Both the position numbers and the translations under genes were made by a program. Under the pieces are notes generated by a model. It was not told the origin of the DNA and did no database searches. It saw nothing but the letters and a program-made list of their open reading frames with translations. From Candidatus Levybacteria bacterium RIFCSPLOWO2_12_FULL_37_14 (lineage in GTDB: Bacteria > Patescibacteriota > Microgenomatia > Levybacterales > UBA12049): a DNA stretch of 21,412 nt. This document shows positions 1-6,378 of this stretch, piece after piece. The DNA lies in the NCBI GenBank assembly GCA_001782645.1, contig MFPH01000052.1:1-21412 (forward strand), given 5' to 3'. Within the stretch, counting starts at the first letter, position 1. Each line of letters opens with the position of its first letter.

Positions 1-548
1 ATTTTGAAAATATTACAACTCCATGGGTTTATCTAACCTCTTTGGGAAATGCTTGGCTAGACGCCTATAATAAAACCGTTGATTTTATTAAAGAAACAAA
101 ATCCAGTCTTGCTTTTAATCCAGGCACATTGCAAATTGAGAGCGGCAAAAACAGTATCGAAAATGTTTTATCTGTTACCGATTTACTTTTTGTAAACAAA
201 GAGGAAGGAGAAAAATTATTAGGCTATCCCCAGGGACAAAAAAGTATCGAAGAAATCATTACAAACTTACAAAAATTTGGACCGAAAATTGTTGTAATTA
301 CAGATGGTAGAAATGGTTCCTTTGCAATCGATGAAGAGGGAAAAATCCTAAGAGAAGAAATCCTAGAGACAACAGTTGTAGAAAAAACAGGCGCTGGCGA
401 CGCATATTCTTCAGGGTTTTTAGGAGCTATTTTGCACAAAAAATCAACAAGAGAAGCTATGAGCTGGGGAAACAAAAATTCAGCATCAGTTATAGAAAAA
501 GTTGGCGCTACATCAGGACTTCTTTATAAAACTGATTTTATAAATTAA
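1..548 (+). CDS. PfkB-family carbohydrate kinase, C-terminal part (5' end outside window)
   Basis: The frame is open from base 3, so the gene starts upstream of the window; about 182 residues are visible. It is a ribokinase/PfkB-type small-molecule kinase, cytosolic, transferring phosphate from ATP to a sugar, sugar acid or nucleoside. The visible part has the family's ATP-site order: an F-N-P-G strand, the L-F-V-N-K-E-E stretch, V-I-T-D-G-R-N-G, and near base 390 the signature T-G-A-G-D, whose Asp is the catalytic base. The stop is 1 nt before a DUF2090 aldolase. PfkB and DUF2090 domains are fused in some IolC proteins of inositol catabolism, so a 5-dehydro-2-deoxygluconokinase-like role is possible. 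The substrate cannot be told from this half. Family call is strong; substrate is inference. Confidence 0.9.
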   Translation, partial: FENITTPWVYLTSLGNAWLDAYNKTVDFIKETKSSLAFNPGTLQIESGKNSIENVLSVTDLLFVNKEEGEKLLGYPQGQKSIEEIITNLQKFGPKIVVITDGRNGSFAIDEEGKILREEILETTVVEKTGAGDAYSSGFLGAILHKKSTREAMSWGNKNSASVIEKVGATSGLLYKTDFIN

Positions 549-549
549 A

Positions 550-1464
550 ATGATTAGCAACTTAGGATACAAAAAAAATCTTTTTATACTTCCGTTTGAT
601 CATAGATCTTCATTTATTGAGCTGTTTGGATTTACAAATCCGGACTTGTCTTATGGGGAAAAAGAAATTATAACGAAAGCCAAAGAGATTATTTATGCAG
701 CTTTTAAAAATGCTGTTGAGCAAGAGATTCCAAAAGAACAAGCGGTAATTTTGATTGATGAGGAATACGGAGATAAAATTATTCGGGATGCAATAAGTCA
801 AGGTTACAATGTTATCTTAACTACGGAAAAAAGCGGACAGAAAGAATTTACTTTTGAGTACGAAGATAATTTTGCAAAACATATAGAAAAATACAAACCC
901 CTTTTTGTAAAAGCTCTTATTCATTATAATCCGAACGACGATCCCCTGTCTAAAATGCGTCAGCAACAAAAATTAGAAATTTTGAGCAATTATTGCCATG
1001 AAAATTCTTATAAATTTTTACTGGAAGTTTTAGTTTCCCCAACAGATTCACAGCTTAAGGAAGTTAATGGAAATAAAGACCTATATGACAGCAATATCAG
1101 ACCTAATCTAACAGTAAAAGTTATGGAGGAATTACAAAATGTCAATGTTGAACCGGACATTTGGAAACTTGAAGGAATGGAAAATGAAGACAGTTATAAA
1201 ATAATTTCCTTACAAGCCCGCAAAGGGGAAAGAAACAATGTTGGAATTGTTATCTTGGGACGCAGCGAAAACCAAGAAAAAGTTGAAAAATGGATTAAGT
1301 TAGGAAACAAAATCAAGGGAATTGTAGGGTTTGCTGTTGGAAGAACAGTATTCTGGAAACCCTTGATTGATTATAAAAATGGTAAAATAGGAAAAGAAGA
1401 AATAATAAAAATTATTTGCAATAATTTCCTACATTTTTATCATATCTTTATAGACAAAGTTTGA
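550..1464 (+). CDS. DUF2090 / IolJ-like sugar-phosphate aldolase (TIM barrel)
   Basis: 304 residues. It matches the DUF2090 domain found alone or fused behind PfkB in IolC-type proteins, related to LacD-like class I aldolases. Visible landmarks are L-P-F-D-H-R near residue 15, an acidic I-D-E-E-Y-G strand near 70, F-V-K-A-L near 115, D-I-W-K-L-E-G near 204 and the phosphate-binding-like V-G-R-T-V-F-W-K-P-L near 265. The known DUF2090 enzyme splits 2-deoxy-5-keto-gluconate 6-phosphate into DHAP and malonic semialdehyde; whether this one does the same is not visible. The start is 1 nt after the kinase stop, so the two are probably translated from one mRNA and act in sequence. No other inositol genes are seen, so the substrate may differ. 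The Schiff-base lysine was not assigned. Confidence 0.8.
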   Translation: MISNLGYKKNLFILPFDHRSSFIELFGFTNPDLSYGEKEIITKAKEIIYAAFKNAVEQEIPKEQAVILIDEEYGDKIIRDAISQGYNVILTTEKSGQKEFTFEYEDNFAKHIEKYKPLFVKALIHYNPNDDPLSKMRQQQKLEILSNYCHENSYKFLLEVLVSPTDSQLKEVNGNKDLYDSNIRPNLTVKVMEELQNVNVEPDIWKLEGMENEDSYKIISLQARKGERNNVGIVILGRSENQEKVEKWIKLGNKIKGIVGFAVGRTVFWKPLIDYKNGKIGKEEIIKIICNNFLHFYHIFIDKV

Positions 1465-1469
1465 TCCCT

Positions 1470-1922
1470 ATGAAAATTTATTTAGGAACAGATCACGCAG
1501 GATTTGAATTAAAAGAAAAAATTAAATCTTTTCTTTTGGAAAAGAGTTTTGATATTGAGGACTGCGGAGCATTTACTTTTGACAAAAATGATGATTACCC
1601 AGACTTCATATCAAAAGCGGCAATAAAAGTTTCTCAAAACTCCTCTTCTTTTGGGATTGTTTTTGGAAAATCAGGCGCAGGAGAATGCATAACCGCAAAT
1701 AAAATAAAAGGAATACGGGCAATATTGGGATTCAGCGTGGAAAACGTAAAACTGGCTCGAGAACATAATGATGCGAATGTCTTATCGTTTGGATCGGCGT
1801 TTGTTGATGAAGAAGTAACAAAAAATTTACTTACAATATTTCTGGAAACAAAATTTACCAATGAAGAAAGACATATTAGACGGATTAATAAAATTACAGA
1901 AATTGAAAACCTATGGCATTAA
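1470..1922 (+). CDS. rpiB: Ribose-5-phosphate isomerase B / RpiB-LacAB family sugar-phosphate isomerase
   Basis: 150 residues from the ATG at 1470; a TTG at 1461 is in frame but overlaps the previous stop and adds only three residues. RpiB enzymes interconvert ribose 5-phosphate and ribulose 5-phosphate. The N-terminal G-T-D-H-A-G-F-E-L-K motif, the S-G-A-G-E loop followed by T-A-N-K-I-K-G-I-R-A, the H-N-D-A-N-V-L helix and the C-terminal R-R-I-N-K-I are all family hallmarks, and the length is usual. In the catalytic loop a Glu sits where E. coli RpiB has its Cys (C-G-T-G); this is the arrangement of the mycobacterial type. It overlaps the glycerate kinase gene by 10 bp. LacAB/RpiB relatives also act on other phospho-sugars in polyol pathways, so the substrate is open. 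Confidence 0.88.
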   Translation: MKIYLGTDHAGFELKEKIKSFLLEKSFDIEDCGAFTFDKNDDYPDFISKAAIKVSQNSSSFGIVFGKSGAGECITANKIKGIRAILGFSVENVKLAREHNDANVLSFGSAFVDEEVTKNLLTIFLETKFTNEERHIRRINKITEIENLWH

Positions 1923-3190
1923 TTAAAAATTATAATTCTTTAAATAAAACCCCTGAGAGGAAAATCTGTCTGGAGCTTATTGAAGCTGCACTGTCTTCAA
2001 TACAGCCACAAAATATAATTGCAAAAAATTTCTCCCTAAACAACAGCATATTAACTATTCAAAATAAGACAATTGATCTAACACGCTTTGAGAGAATTTT
2101 TTTATTGGGATTTGGTAAGGGATCCGCAGGCCTTTCAAAATATATCGAGAGTATGTTGGGCAACCTGCTCATTGAAGGATACGTAATTGACCTTGGACCG
2201 GAACAATTTTCCAAGATAGAGCTTACTGTTGGCACTCACCCATTGCCTTCAGATACCAATTTGTCTTTTACTAAAAAAGTTCTTGAACGGTTAGGCAACT
2301 TGACGGAAAAAGATTTAGTTATAGTTGTGATTGCCGGAGGAGGATCGGTATTGTTTGAAAATCCTTATAGAGTTGATTTGGAAAAATTAATCGAAATTAA
2401 TAAGTCTTTGCTTTTTTCAGGAGCAACTATAGCGGACATGAATATTGTTAGAAAACATCTATCTTTGGTCAAAGGAGGAGGACTAATCAAGCCTCTTTTT
2501 CCAGCTTCGGTAATAAGCGTTATTGCATCTGATGTTCCGGGAAACGATCTGTCCAGCATAGCATCCGGCCCAACAGTAAAAGATGCGACAACAAAAGAAC
2601 AGGCATTGGAAGTGCTTAAAAAATACAATCTTTTCGAAAAACTAGGTCTTTTAGAAGAAGACTTCATAGAAACGCCCAAAGAAAATAAGTATTTTGAAAA
2701 TGCAACAAATATTCTCCTTGTAAGTAATCAAACTGCGCTTTCCGCAATGCAGTCAAAAGCAAAAGAATTGGGTTTTGATGCTAAAATTTTAACAGACAAG
2801 CTGCAGGCAGACGCAAAGACAGCGGGTAAAGAGCTCATGGATCAAATTTCCTCAGGAATTATCTTAGCCGGAGGAGAAACAACTGTAAAAGTTCTAAATA
2901 AGGGAGGACAGGGAGGAAGAAATCAAGAAGTGGTTTTGTCCACACTCCCCTATATCGATGGGAAAACTACAATTGCTTCTTTTGATTCTGATGGATGGGA
3001 TAATTCGCCTTTTGCCGGTAGCATTGGAGATTCCCTAACGATTCAAAAGGCAAAAGAGCTAAATATAAATCCTGAAATTTTCTCACAGGAAAATAACAGT
3101 TTTTCTTTTTTTGAAAAAACAGGTGATGGAATTATTACCGACCGTCTTCCTTCAAATGTCTCAGACCTCATGATTGTCCTAAAAAAGTAA
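1913..3190 (+). CDS. Glycerate 2-kinase, DUF4147/MOFRL family
   Basis: 425 residues, normal for the GckA/TtuD type of glycerate kinase, which phosphorylates D-glycerate at C2 and feeds 2-phosphoglycerate into lower glycolysis. The N-terminal DUF4147 domain shows G-F-G-K-G-S-A-G near residue 67, V-I-A-G-G-G-S-V-L-F-E near 140 and S-D-V-P-G-N-D-L-S-S-I-A-S-G-P near 204. The C-terminal MOFRL domain shows L-A-G-G-E-T-T-V, then G-G-R-N-Q-E and F-D-S-D-G-W-D-N-S. The start ATG lies inside the last codons of rpiB, so the four sugar genes form one translationally coupled unit. No terminator is seen after the stop; the -35 box of the toxin-antitoxin promoter begins 3 bp later. Confidence 0.9.
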   Translation: MALIKNYNSLNKTPERKICLELIEAALSSIQPQNIIAKNFSLNNSILTIQNKTIDLTRFERIFLLGFGKGSAGLSKYIESMLGNLLIEGYVIDLGPEQFSKIELTVGTHPLPSDTNLSFTKKVLERLGNLTEKDLVIVVIAGGGSVLFENPYRVDLEKLIEINKSLLFSGATIADMNIVRKHLSLVKGGGLIKPLFPASVISVIASDVPGNDLSSIASGPTVKDATTKEQALEVLKKYNLFEKLGLLEEDFIETPKENKYFENATNILLVSNQTALSAMQSKAKELGFDAKILTDKLQADAKTAGKELMDQISSGIILAGGETTVKVLNKGGQGGRNQEVVLSTLPYIDGKTTIASFDSDGWDNSPFAGSIGDSLTIQKAKELNINPEIFSQENNSFSFFEKTGDGIITDRLPSNVSDLMIVLKK

Positions 3191-3193
3191 TAC

Positions 3194-3221
3194 TTGACAA
3201 ATCAAGTAATTCCTGTAATAA
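3194..3221 (+). promoter_or_regulatory. Sigma70-type promoter of the AbrB-PIN pair
   Basis: A consensus -35 TTGACA at 3194-3199 and a -10 TAATAA at 3216-3221 are 16 bp apart. Transcription should start near 3228, about 5 nt before the ATG at 3233. This argues against a TTG start at 3194, which would place the promoter inside the coding sequence. Confidence 0.7.
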
Positions 3222-3231
3222 TAGTTATTAC
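3215..3231. promoter_or_regulatory. Inverted-repeat operator of the AbrB-PIN pair
   Basis: GTAATAA-TAG-TTATTAC is a perfect 7-bp inverted repeat with a 3-bp spacer. It covers the -10 box and the likely transcription start and ends 1 bp before the AbrB start codon. Antitoxins of this kind usually bind such sites to repress their own operon; binding here is inferred. Confidence 0.7.
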
Positions 3232-3232
3232 C

Positions 3233-3490
3233 ATGAATGGCATCACAACAATGACGCAAAAAGGTCAAGTGGCAATTCCTAAATCAATTAGGGATTATTT
3301 TCATCTTCAGCCTCACGACAAGGTTCATTTTGAAGTGCAGGGGGAAAAAATTGTTGCGACACCCGCGCCAACCATAGATGATATGTTTGGCTCGTTCAAA
3401 ACTTCAAAGATAATAACAAAGAAAGAAATGAAGAAGGCTATACGAGAGGCAGTCTTAGAAAAGTTTAAAAGAAAAGGAATTATATCTTAG
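3233..3490 (+). CDS. AbrB/MazE/SpoVT-type antitoxin (swapped-hairpin DNA-binding protein)
   Basis: 85 residues from the ATG at 3233. The AbrB-type swapped-hairpin beta-barrel is clear: T-M-T-Q-K-G-Q-V-A-I-P-K-S-I-R-D near residues 6-21, then H-D-K-V-H-F-E-V-Q-G-E-K-I-V. The C-terminal part (about 45-85) carries a short D-D-M-F-G-S-F segment, typical of the toxin-binding tail, and a Lys-rich helix. It is followed 11 nt later by a PIN-domain gene, the classical antitoxin-toxin order. Expected role: neutralise the PIN nuclease and repress the operon through the palindrome at 3215-3231. The start is chosen because promoter and operator lie immediately before it. Confidence 0.88.
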   Translation: MNGITTMTQKGQVAIPKSIRDYFHLQPHDKVHFEVQGEKIVATPAPTIDDMFGSFKTSKIITKKEMKKAIREAVLEKFKRKGIIS

Positions 3491-3501
3491 TAAAAATTGT
3501 T

Positions 3502-3879
3502 ATGCGTATAATAATCGACACAAGCGTGTTAATTCGATATTTTACGCGGGATGACAAAGTTAAAGCGGAAAAAGCCAAACTGCTTCTTGAAACAGGAAAA
3601 GAGCTTGTCATTCCTGACGCCGTATTTCCCGAAATCGAATATGTGCTTATAAAAACATCAAAGGCGTCAAGGCCTGAAATTGTTAAAGCCTTTAAATTTT
3701 TGACTTCCCTACATAACGTTTCACTTACAAAACAAGCAAGAGAGGCAATCTCAATTTTTGAGAAGTCAAAGCTAGATATGGCGGATTGTATTATTGCCGC
3801 CTACTCTAGAAAGGACTCTCTTGCCAGTTTTGACCGCGAGCTTTTAGCCATCAAGGACATAAATCCCTTCTGGCAATAA
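3502..3879 (+). CDS. PIN-domain ribonuclease toxin (VapC-like)
   Basis: 125 residues, the normal VapC length. PIN toxins are Mg-dependent RNases that cut specific RNAs such as tRNA or rRNA. The acidic active-site residues are visible: D6 in I-I-I-D-T-S, E44 or E46 in F-P-E-I-E-Y, D95 in L-D-M-A-D-C-I-I-A-A, and D111 in S-F-D-R-E. The toxin therefore looks intact. It lies 11 nt after its AbrB-type antitoxin and is followed by an AT-rich hairpin. The pair interrupts an otherwise continuous set of sugar-metabolism genes, which suggests later insertion. The RNA target is not visible. Confidence 0.9.
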   Translation: MRIIIDTSVLIRYFTRDDKVKAEKAKLLLETGKELVIPDAVFPEIEYVLIKTSKASRPEIVKAFKFLTSLHNVSLTKQAREAISIFEKSKLDMADCIIAAYSRKDSLASFDRELLAIKDINPFWQ

Positions 3880-3885
3880 CAACAT

Positions 3886-3912
3886 TATGTAATCAATTAC
3901 ATAGTTTTTATT
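3886..3912 (+). terminator. Probable AT-rich terminator hairpin after the PIN gene
   Basis: TATGTAAT-CA-ATTACATA (3886-3903) is a perfect 8-bp stem followed by GTTTTTATTT, starting 7 nt after the PIN stop. The stem is weak. Because its arms contain GTAAT/ATTAC like the operator at 3215-3231, it could also be a second binding site. Confidence 0.45.
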
Positions 3913-3937
3913 TATTAAATCAAACATTTAATTTTAA

Positions 3938-3952
3938 CTAACGGCCGCGGAG
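3938..3952 (+). repeat. Possible degenerate copy of the intergenic GC-rich repeat (copy F)
   Basis: CTAAC followed by GGCC and GCGGAG has the same ends (CTAAC...GCGGAG) and the same position, between a gene end and a promoter, as copies B and C at 11515 and 12589. The match is short and could be chance. Confidence 0.25.
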
Positions 3953-3981
3953 TATTTTTAAATAGTTAATATCCCACCTTT

Positions 3982-4008
3982 GAGTTCCCACCTTCCAGGT
4001 GGAAACTC
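3982..4008. repeat. Intergenic hairpin before the broken NUDIX gene
   Basis: GAGTT-c-CCACCT, loop TCC, AGGTGG-a-AACTC forms 11 base pairs around one C/A mismatch. There is no T-run, so it is a poor terminator. CCCACCTT also occurs as a direct repeat 15 bp upstream. The function is unknown. Confidence 0.5.
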
Positions 4009-4021
4009 GAACTACGCCCTA

Positions 4022-4030
4022 TGCTATACT
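4022..4030 (+). promoter_or_regulatory. Extended -10 promoter of the NUDIX gene
   Basis: TG-C-TATACT ends 6 nt before the ATG at 4037, giving a leaderless mRNA. No good -35 box is seen. Confidence 0.55.
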
Positions 4031-4036
4031 AGAAAA

Positions 4037-4448
4037 ATGAAATCTAGAGTTATCGTAGTTAGTCTTGTTGAAAAAAATGGCGCTATCCTGTTAGGAAAAA
4101 AAACCTGGAAATACCGGACCATACCCTAACACTTGGCATAATCCGGGAGGAGGAATTAATCTTGATAAAGAATCTTTGGAAGAAGCATTAAAAAGAGAGA
4201 TCAGAGAAGAGACAGGTATTGAAATTCAGAATATAGAACAATTAGGATTTGACGAAGACAATGAACCTGATAAACATGGCGAAATGACTCACTATATATT
4301 TCTTGACTTTAGAACAGAATGGCTATCCGGAGAAATAACGGCGGGAGATGACATGAAGGAACTTAAATGGGTTAAAAAAGATGAATTAAAAAACCTCCCC
4401 CTTAACAGACCCGCAAAAAAATTATTTAAAAAACTAAACTTTATTTGA
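4037..4448 (+). pseudogene. NUDIX hydrolase broken by a single-base frameshift
   Basis: The gene starts at ATG 4037 right after an extended -10 box and reads M-K-S-R-V-I-V-V-S-L-V-E-K-N-G through L-L-G-K-K-T-W-K-Y, then stops at 4127. The remaining protein continues in another frame, reading G-P-Y-P-N-T-W-H-N-P-G-G-G and then a complete Nudix box (G-x5-E-x7-R-E-I-R-E-E-T-G-I). Removing one C of the pair at 4114-4115 restores one uninterrupted protein of about 136 residues that fits the family (K-Y-G-P-Y-P-N-T-W-H). Nudix enzymes hydrolyse nucleoside diphosphates linked to another group, for example oxidised or non-canonical NTPs. The gene is either a recent pseudogene or contains a sequencing error; programmed slippage is unlikely without a slippery site. 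Confidence 0.85.
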
Positions 4449-4523
4449 CATTTTATGCCGATCGGAAAAATTTGTCAAAACTTCATCTAAGATATCTCCA
4501 ATCTAGAAGTATTTTTGAAATAG

Positions 4524-4532
4524 TGTTACTAT
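4524..4532 (+). promoter_or_regulatory. Extended -10 promoter of the transketolase genes
   Basis: TG-T-TACTAT ends 6 nt before the GTG at 4539, implying a leaderless message starting at or next to the GTG. Confidence 0.55.
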
Positions 4533-4538
4533 AAAAAG

Positions 4539-5390
4539 GTGGCAGATTTAGCTCCGGAAAAATTAAAAGATTTAGAATTAAAAGCCAATAAAATCAGGCA
4601 GCTGATTATTGAGATGCTGGTGGAAGCGGAATCAGGGCATTCGGCAGGACCCCTGGGAATGACAGATATTTTCACTGCTTTTTATTTTCATATCTTAAAT
4701 CATAATCCAAAGAATCCCAATTTTTCTGATCGCGACAGATTGGTTTTGTCTAACGGTCATATTTGTCCTGTTCAATATGCGACCATGGCCTTATCAGGTT
4801 ACTTTCCGATTGAAGAATTAAAAACATTACGGAAAATTAATTCCCGACTGCAGGGCCATCCTCATCGCGCCTCTCTTCCGGGACTTGAAACAACTTCAGG
4901 ACCTCTTGGCGAAGGATTATCTCAGGCAATTGGAATAACACTGGCCAGAAATTTAGATAAAAAAAATTATTATGTTTACTGCCTAACTTCGGACGGCGAG
5001 CACGAAGAGGGAAACACTTGGGAAGCAGTCATGTTCGCGGCAAAAAATAAATTGAACAATCTAATTCAGGTAATCGACCGCAACTATATTCAGATTGACG
5101 GCAACACGGAAAATGTTATGCCTTTGGATTCTCTTAAGGCAAAATATGAATCGTTCAACTGGAACGCAATTGAAGTTCAGGGCAATGATATTAAAAGCTT
5201 TATTGAAGCAATTGAAAAAGCCAAATTGGAGCCAAACAAACCAACGATAATTATTGCCAAAACAATTCCGGGTAAAGGTGTAAGCTTTATGGAAAATGAT
5301 TATCATTGGCATGGCAAACCACCAAGCAAAGAAGAAGCAGAAAAAGCTCTAAGCGAATTAAAAATAGAGGAGGAAAAATTAAATGCTTAA
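4539..5390 (+). CDS. Transketolase, N-terminal (thiamine diphosphate-binding) subunit
   Basis: 283 residues with a GTG start placed directly at the expected transcription start. Transketolase moves two-carbon units between sugar phosphates in the non-oxidative pentose phosphate pathway. This half holds the pyrophosphate domain: S-G-H-S-A-G-P-L-G near residue 32, R-L-V-L-S-N-G-H near 67, Q-G-H-P near 105, and the ThDP/Mg motif S-D-G-E-H-E-E-G-N-T-W-E-A from about 150 (first residue Ser instead of the usual Gly). The C-terminal half is the next gene, overlapping by 8 bp. Split transketolases are normal in archaea, Thermotoga-like bacteria and CPR bacteria. With RpiB upstream it supplies pentose phosphates for nucleotide synthesis. 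Confidence 0.93.
   Translation: MADLAPEKLKDLELKANKIRQLIIEMLVEAESGHSAGPLGMTDIFTAFYFHILNHNPKNPNFSDRDRLVLSNGHICPVQYATMALSGYFPIEELKTLRKINSRLQGHPHRASLPGLETTSGPLGEGLSQAIGITLARNLDKKNYYVYCLTSDGEHEEGNTWEAVMFAAKNKLNNLIQVIDRNYIQIDGNTENVMPLDSLKAKYESFNWNAIEVQGNDIKSFIEAIEKAKLEPNKPTIIIAKTIPGKGVSFMENDYHWHGKPPSKEEAEKALSELKIEEEKLNA
5367..5373 (+). promoter_or_regulatory. Strong Shine-Dalgarno site for the transketolase C half
   Basis: GAGGAGG lies 9 nt before the ATG at 5383, inside the end of the preceding gene. It shows that the organism does use SD-led initiation inside operons, in contrast with the many leaderless starts here. Confidence 0.75.
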
Positions 5391-6375
5391 TCCTGATTTA
5401 AAACTAAATAGTAAGCTTTTTGATGAAGACGTAGAAATCAAACCTATCCGTGCGGGTTACGGAGAAGGATTATTAGAGCTTGGAGAAAAAAATCCTAATG
5501 TTATTGCGCTTTGTGCAGATTTAACCGAATCCACTTATGCGCATCTTTTTGCCCAAAAATATCCTGAAAGATTCTTCCAAGTTGGAGTTGCCGAACAAAA
5601 TATGGCTGCGATCGCAGCCGGTCTGGCAATCAGCGGAAAAATTCCCTTCATATCCTCATATGCTACTTTTTCTCCCGGAAAAAATTGGGAAACCATTAGA
5701 ACAACTGTTGCTTATGATCGATCAAACGTTAAAATTGCAGGACATCATGCCGGAATTATGACCGGACAGGACGGAGCAACTCATCAGGCAACTGAGGATA
5801 TTGCCAGCGTAAGAAGCTGGCCAAATATAAAAATATTAGTTCCCTGCGATAGCGTAGAAGGAAAAAAAGCAACAATTAAAGCTTCTGAAATAGTTGGCCC
5901 TGTTTATCTCCGTTTTTCCCGAGATAAAACTCCAATTATTACAACTGCTGAAACTCAATTTGAAATAGGGAAAATTCAAACTTTTTGGACAAGCGAAAAA
6001 CCCGCAGCAACAATTTTTGCAACCGGATATATACTTTATTATGCTTTACTTGCCGCAAAAGAATTAGAAGTTGAAAATATAAATGTATTAGTTGCAAACG
6101 TATCAACGATTAAACCCTTGGACGAAAACGCTGTTTTTTCGCTTGCCAAGCAAACAAAAGCATTTGTTACTGCAGAAGATCATCAGGTAATCGGAGGACT
6201 TGGAGGAGCAATTGCAGAATATGTGGTCAAAAATATCCCTCTTCCTATGGAATTTGTCGGACTTCAAGACACTTTTGCAGAATCAGGCACACCAAAAGAG
6301 TTAATTGAAAAATACAAAATGGGCAAGAACGATATTAAAGCTGCTGTCAAAAAAGTTATCCAAAGAAAATCATAA
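5383..6375 (+). CDS. Transketolase, C-terminal subunit (pyrimidine-binding and C domains)
   Basis: 330 residues, the usual size for the second half of a split transketolase. The start ATG overlaps the N-subunit gene and has a strong SD. Visible features are R-A-G-Y-G-E-G-L-L-E-L-G near residue 23, C-A-D-L-T-E-S near 45, F-F-Q-V-G-V-A-E-Q-N-M-A-A-I-A-A-G-L near 61-80 (the Glu that activates the thiamine ring), H-A-G-I-M-T-G-Q-D-G-A-T-H-Q near 120 and R-F-S-R-D-K-T-P near 177. The C-terminal domain carries V-T-A-E-D-H-Q-V-I-G-G-L-G. It should assemble with the preceding product into the active enzyme. It is followed 3 nt later by an FAD-linked oxidase gene. Confidence 0.93.
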   Translation: MLNPDLKLNSKLFDEDVEIKPIRAGYGEGLLELGEKNPNVIALCADLTESTYAHLFAQKYPERFFQVGVAEQNMAAIAAGLAISGKIPFISSYATFSPGKNWETIRTTVAYDRSNVKIAGHHAGIMTGQDGATHQATEDIASVRSWPNIKILVPCDSVEGKKATIKASEIVGPVYLRFSRDKTPIITTAETQFEIGKIQTFWTSEKPAATIFATGYILYYALLAAKELEVENINVLVANVSTIKPLDENAVFSLAKQTKAFVTAEDHQVIGGLGGAIAEYVVKNIPLPMEFVGLQDTFAESGTPKELIEKYKMGKNDIKAAVKKVIQRKS

Positions 6376-6378
6376 ATT

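Noticed and set aside
3194..3232. TTG start at 3194 for the AbrB antitoxin
   Set aside because: It would put the -35, -10 and operator inside the coding sequence; ATG 3233 directly follows the operator.
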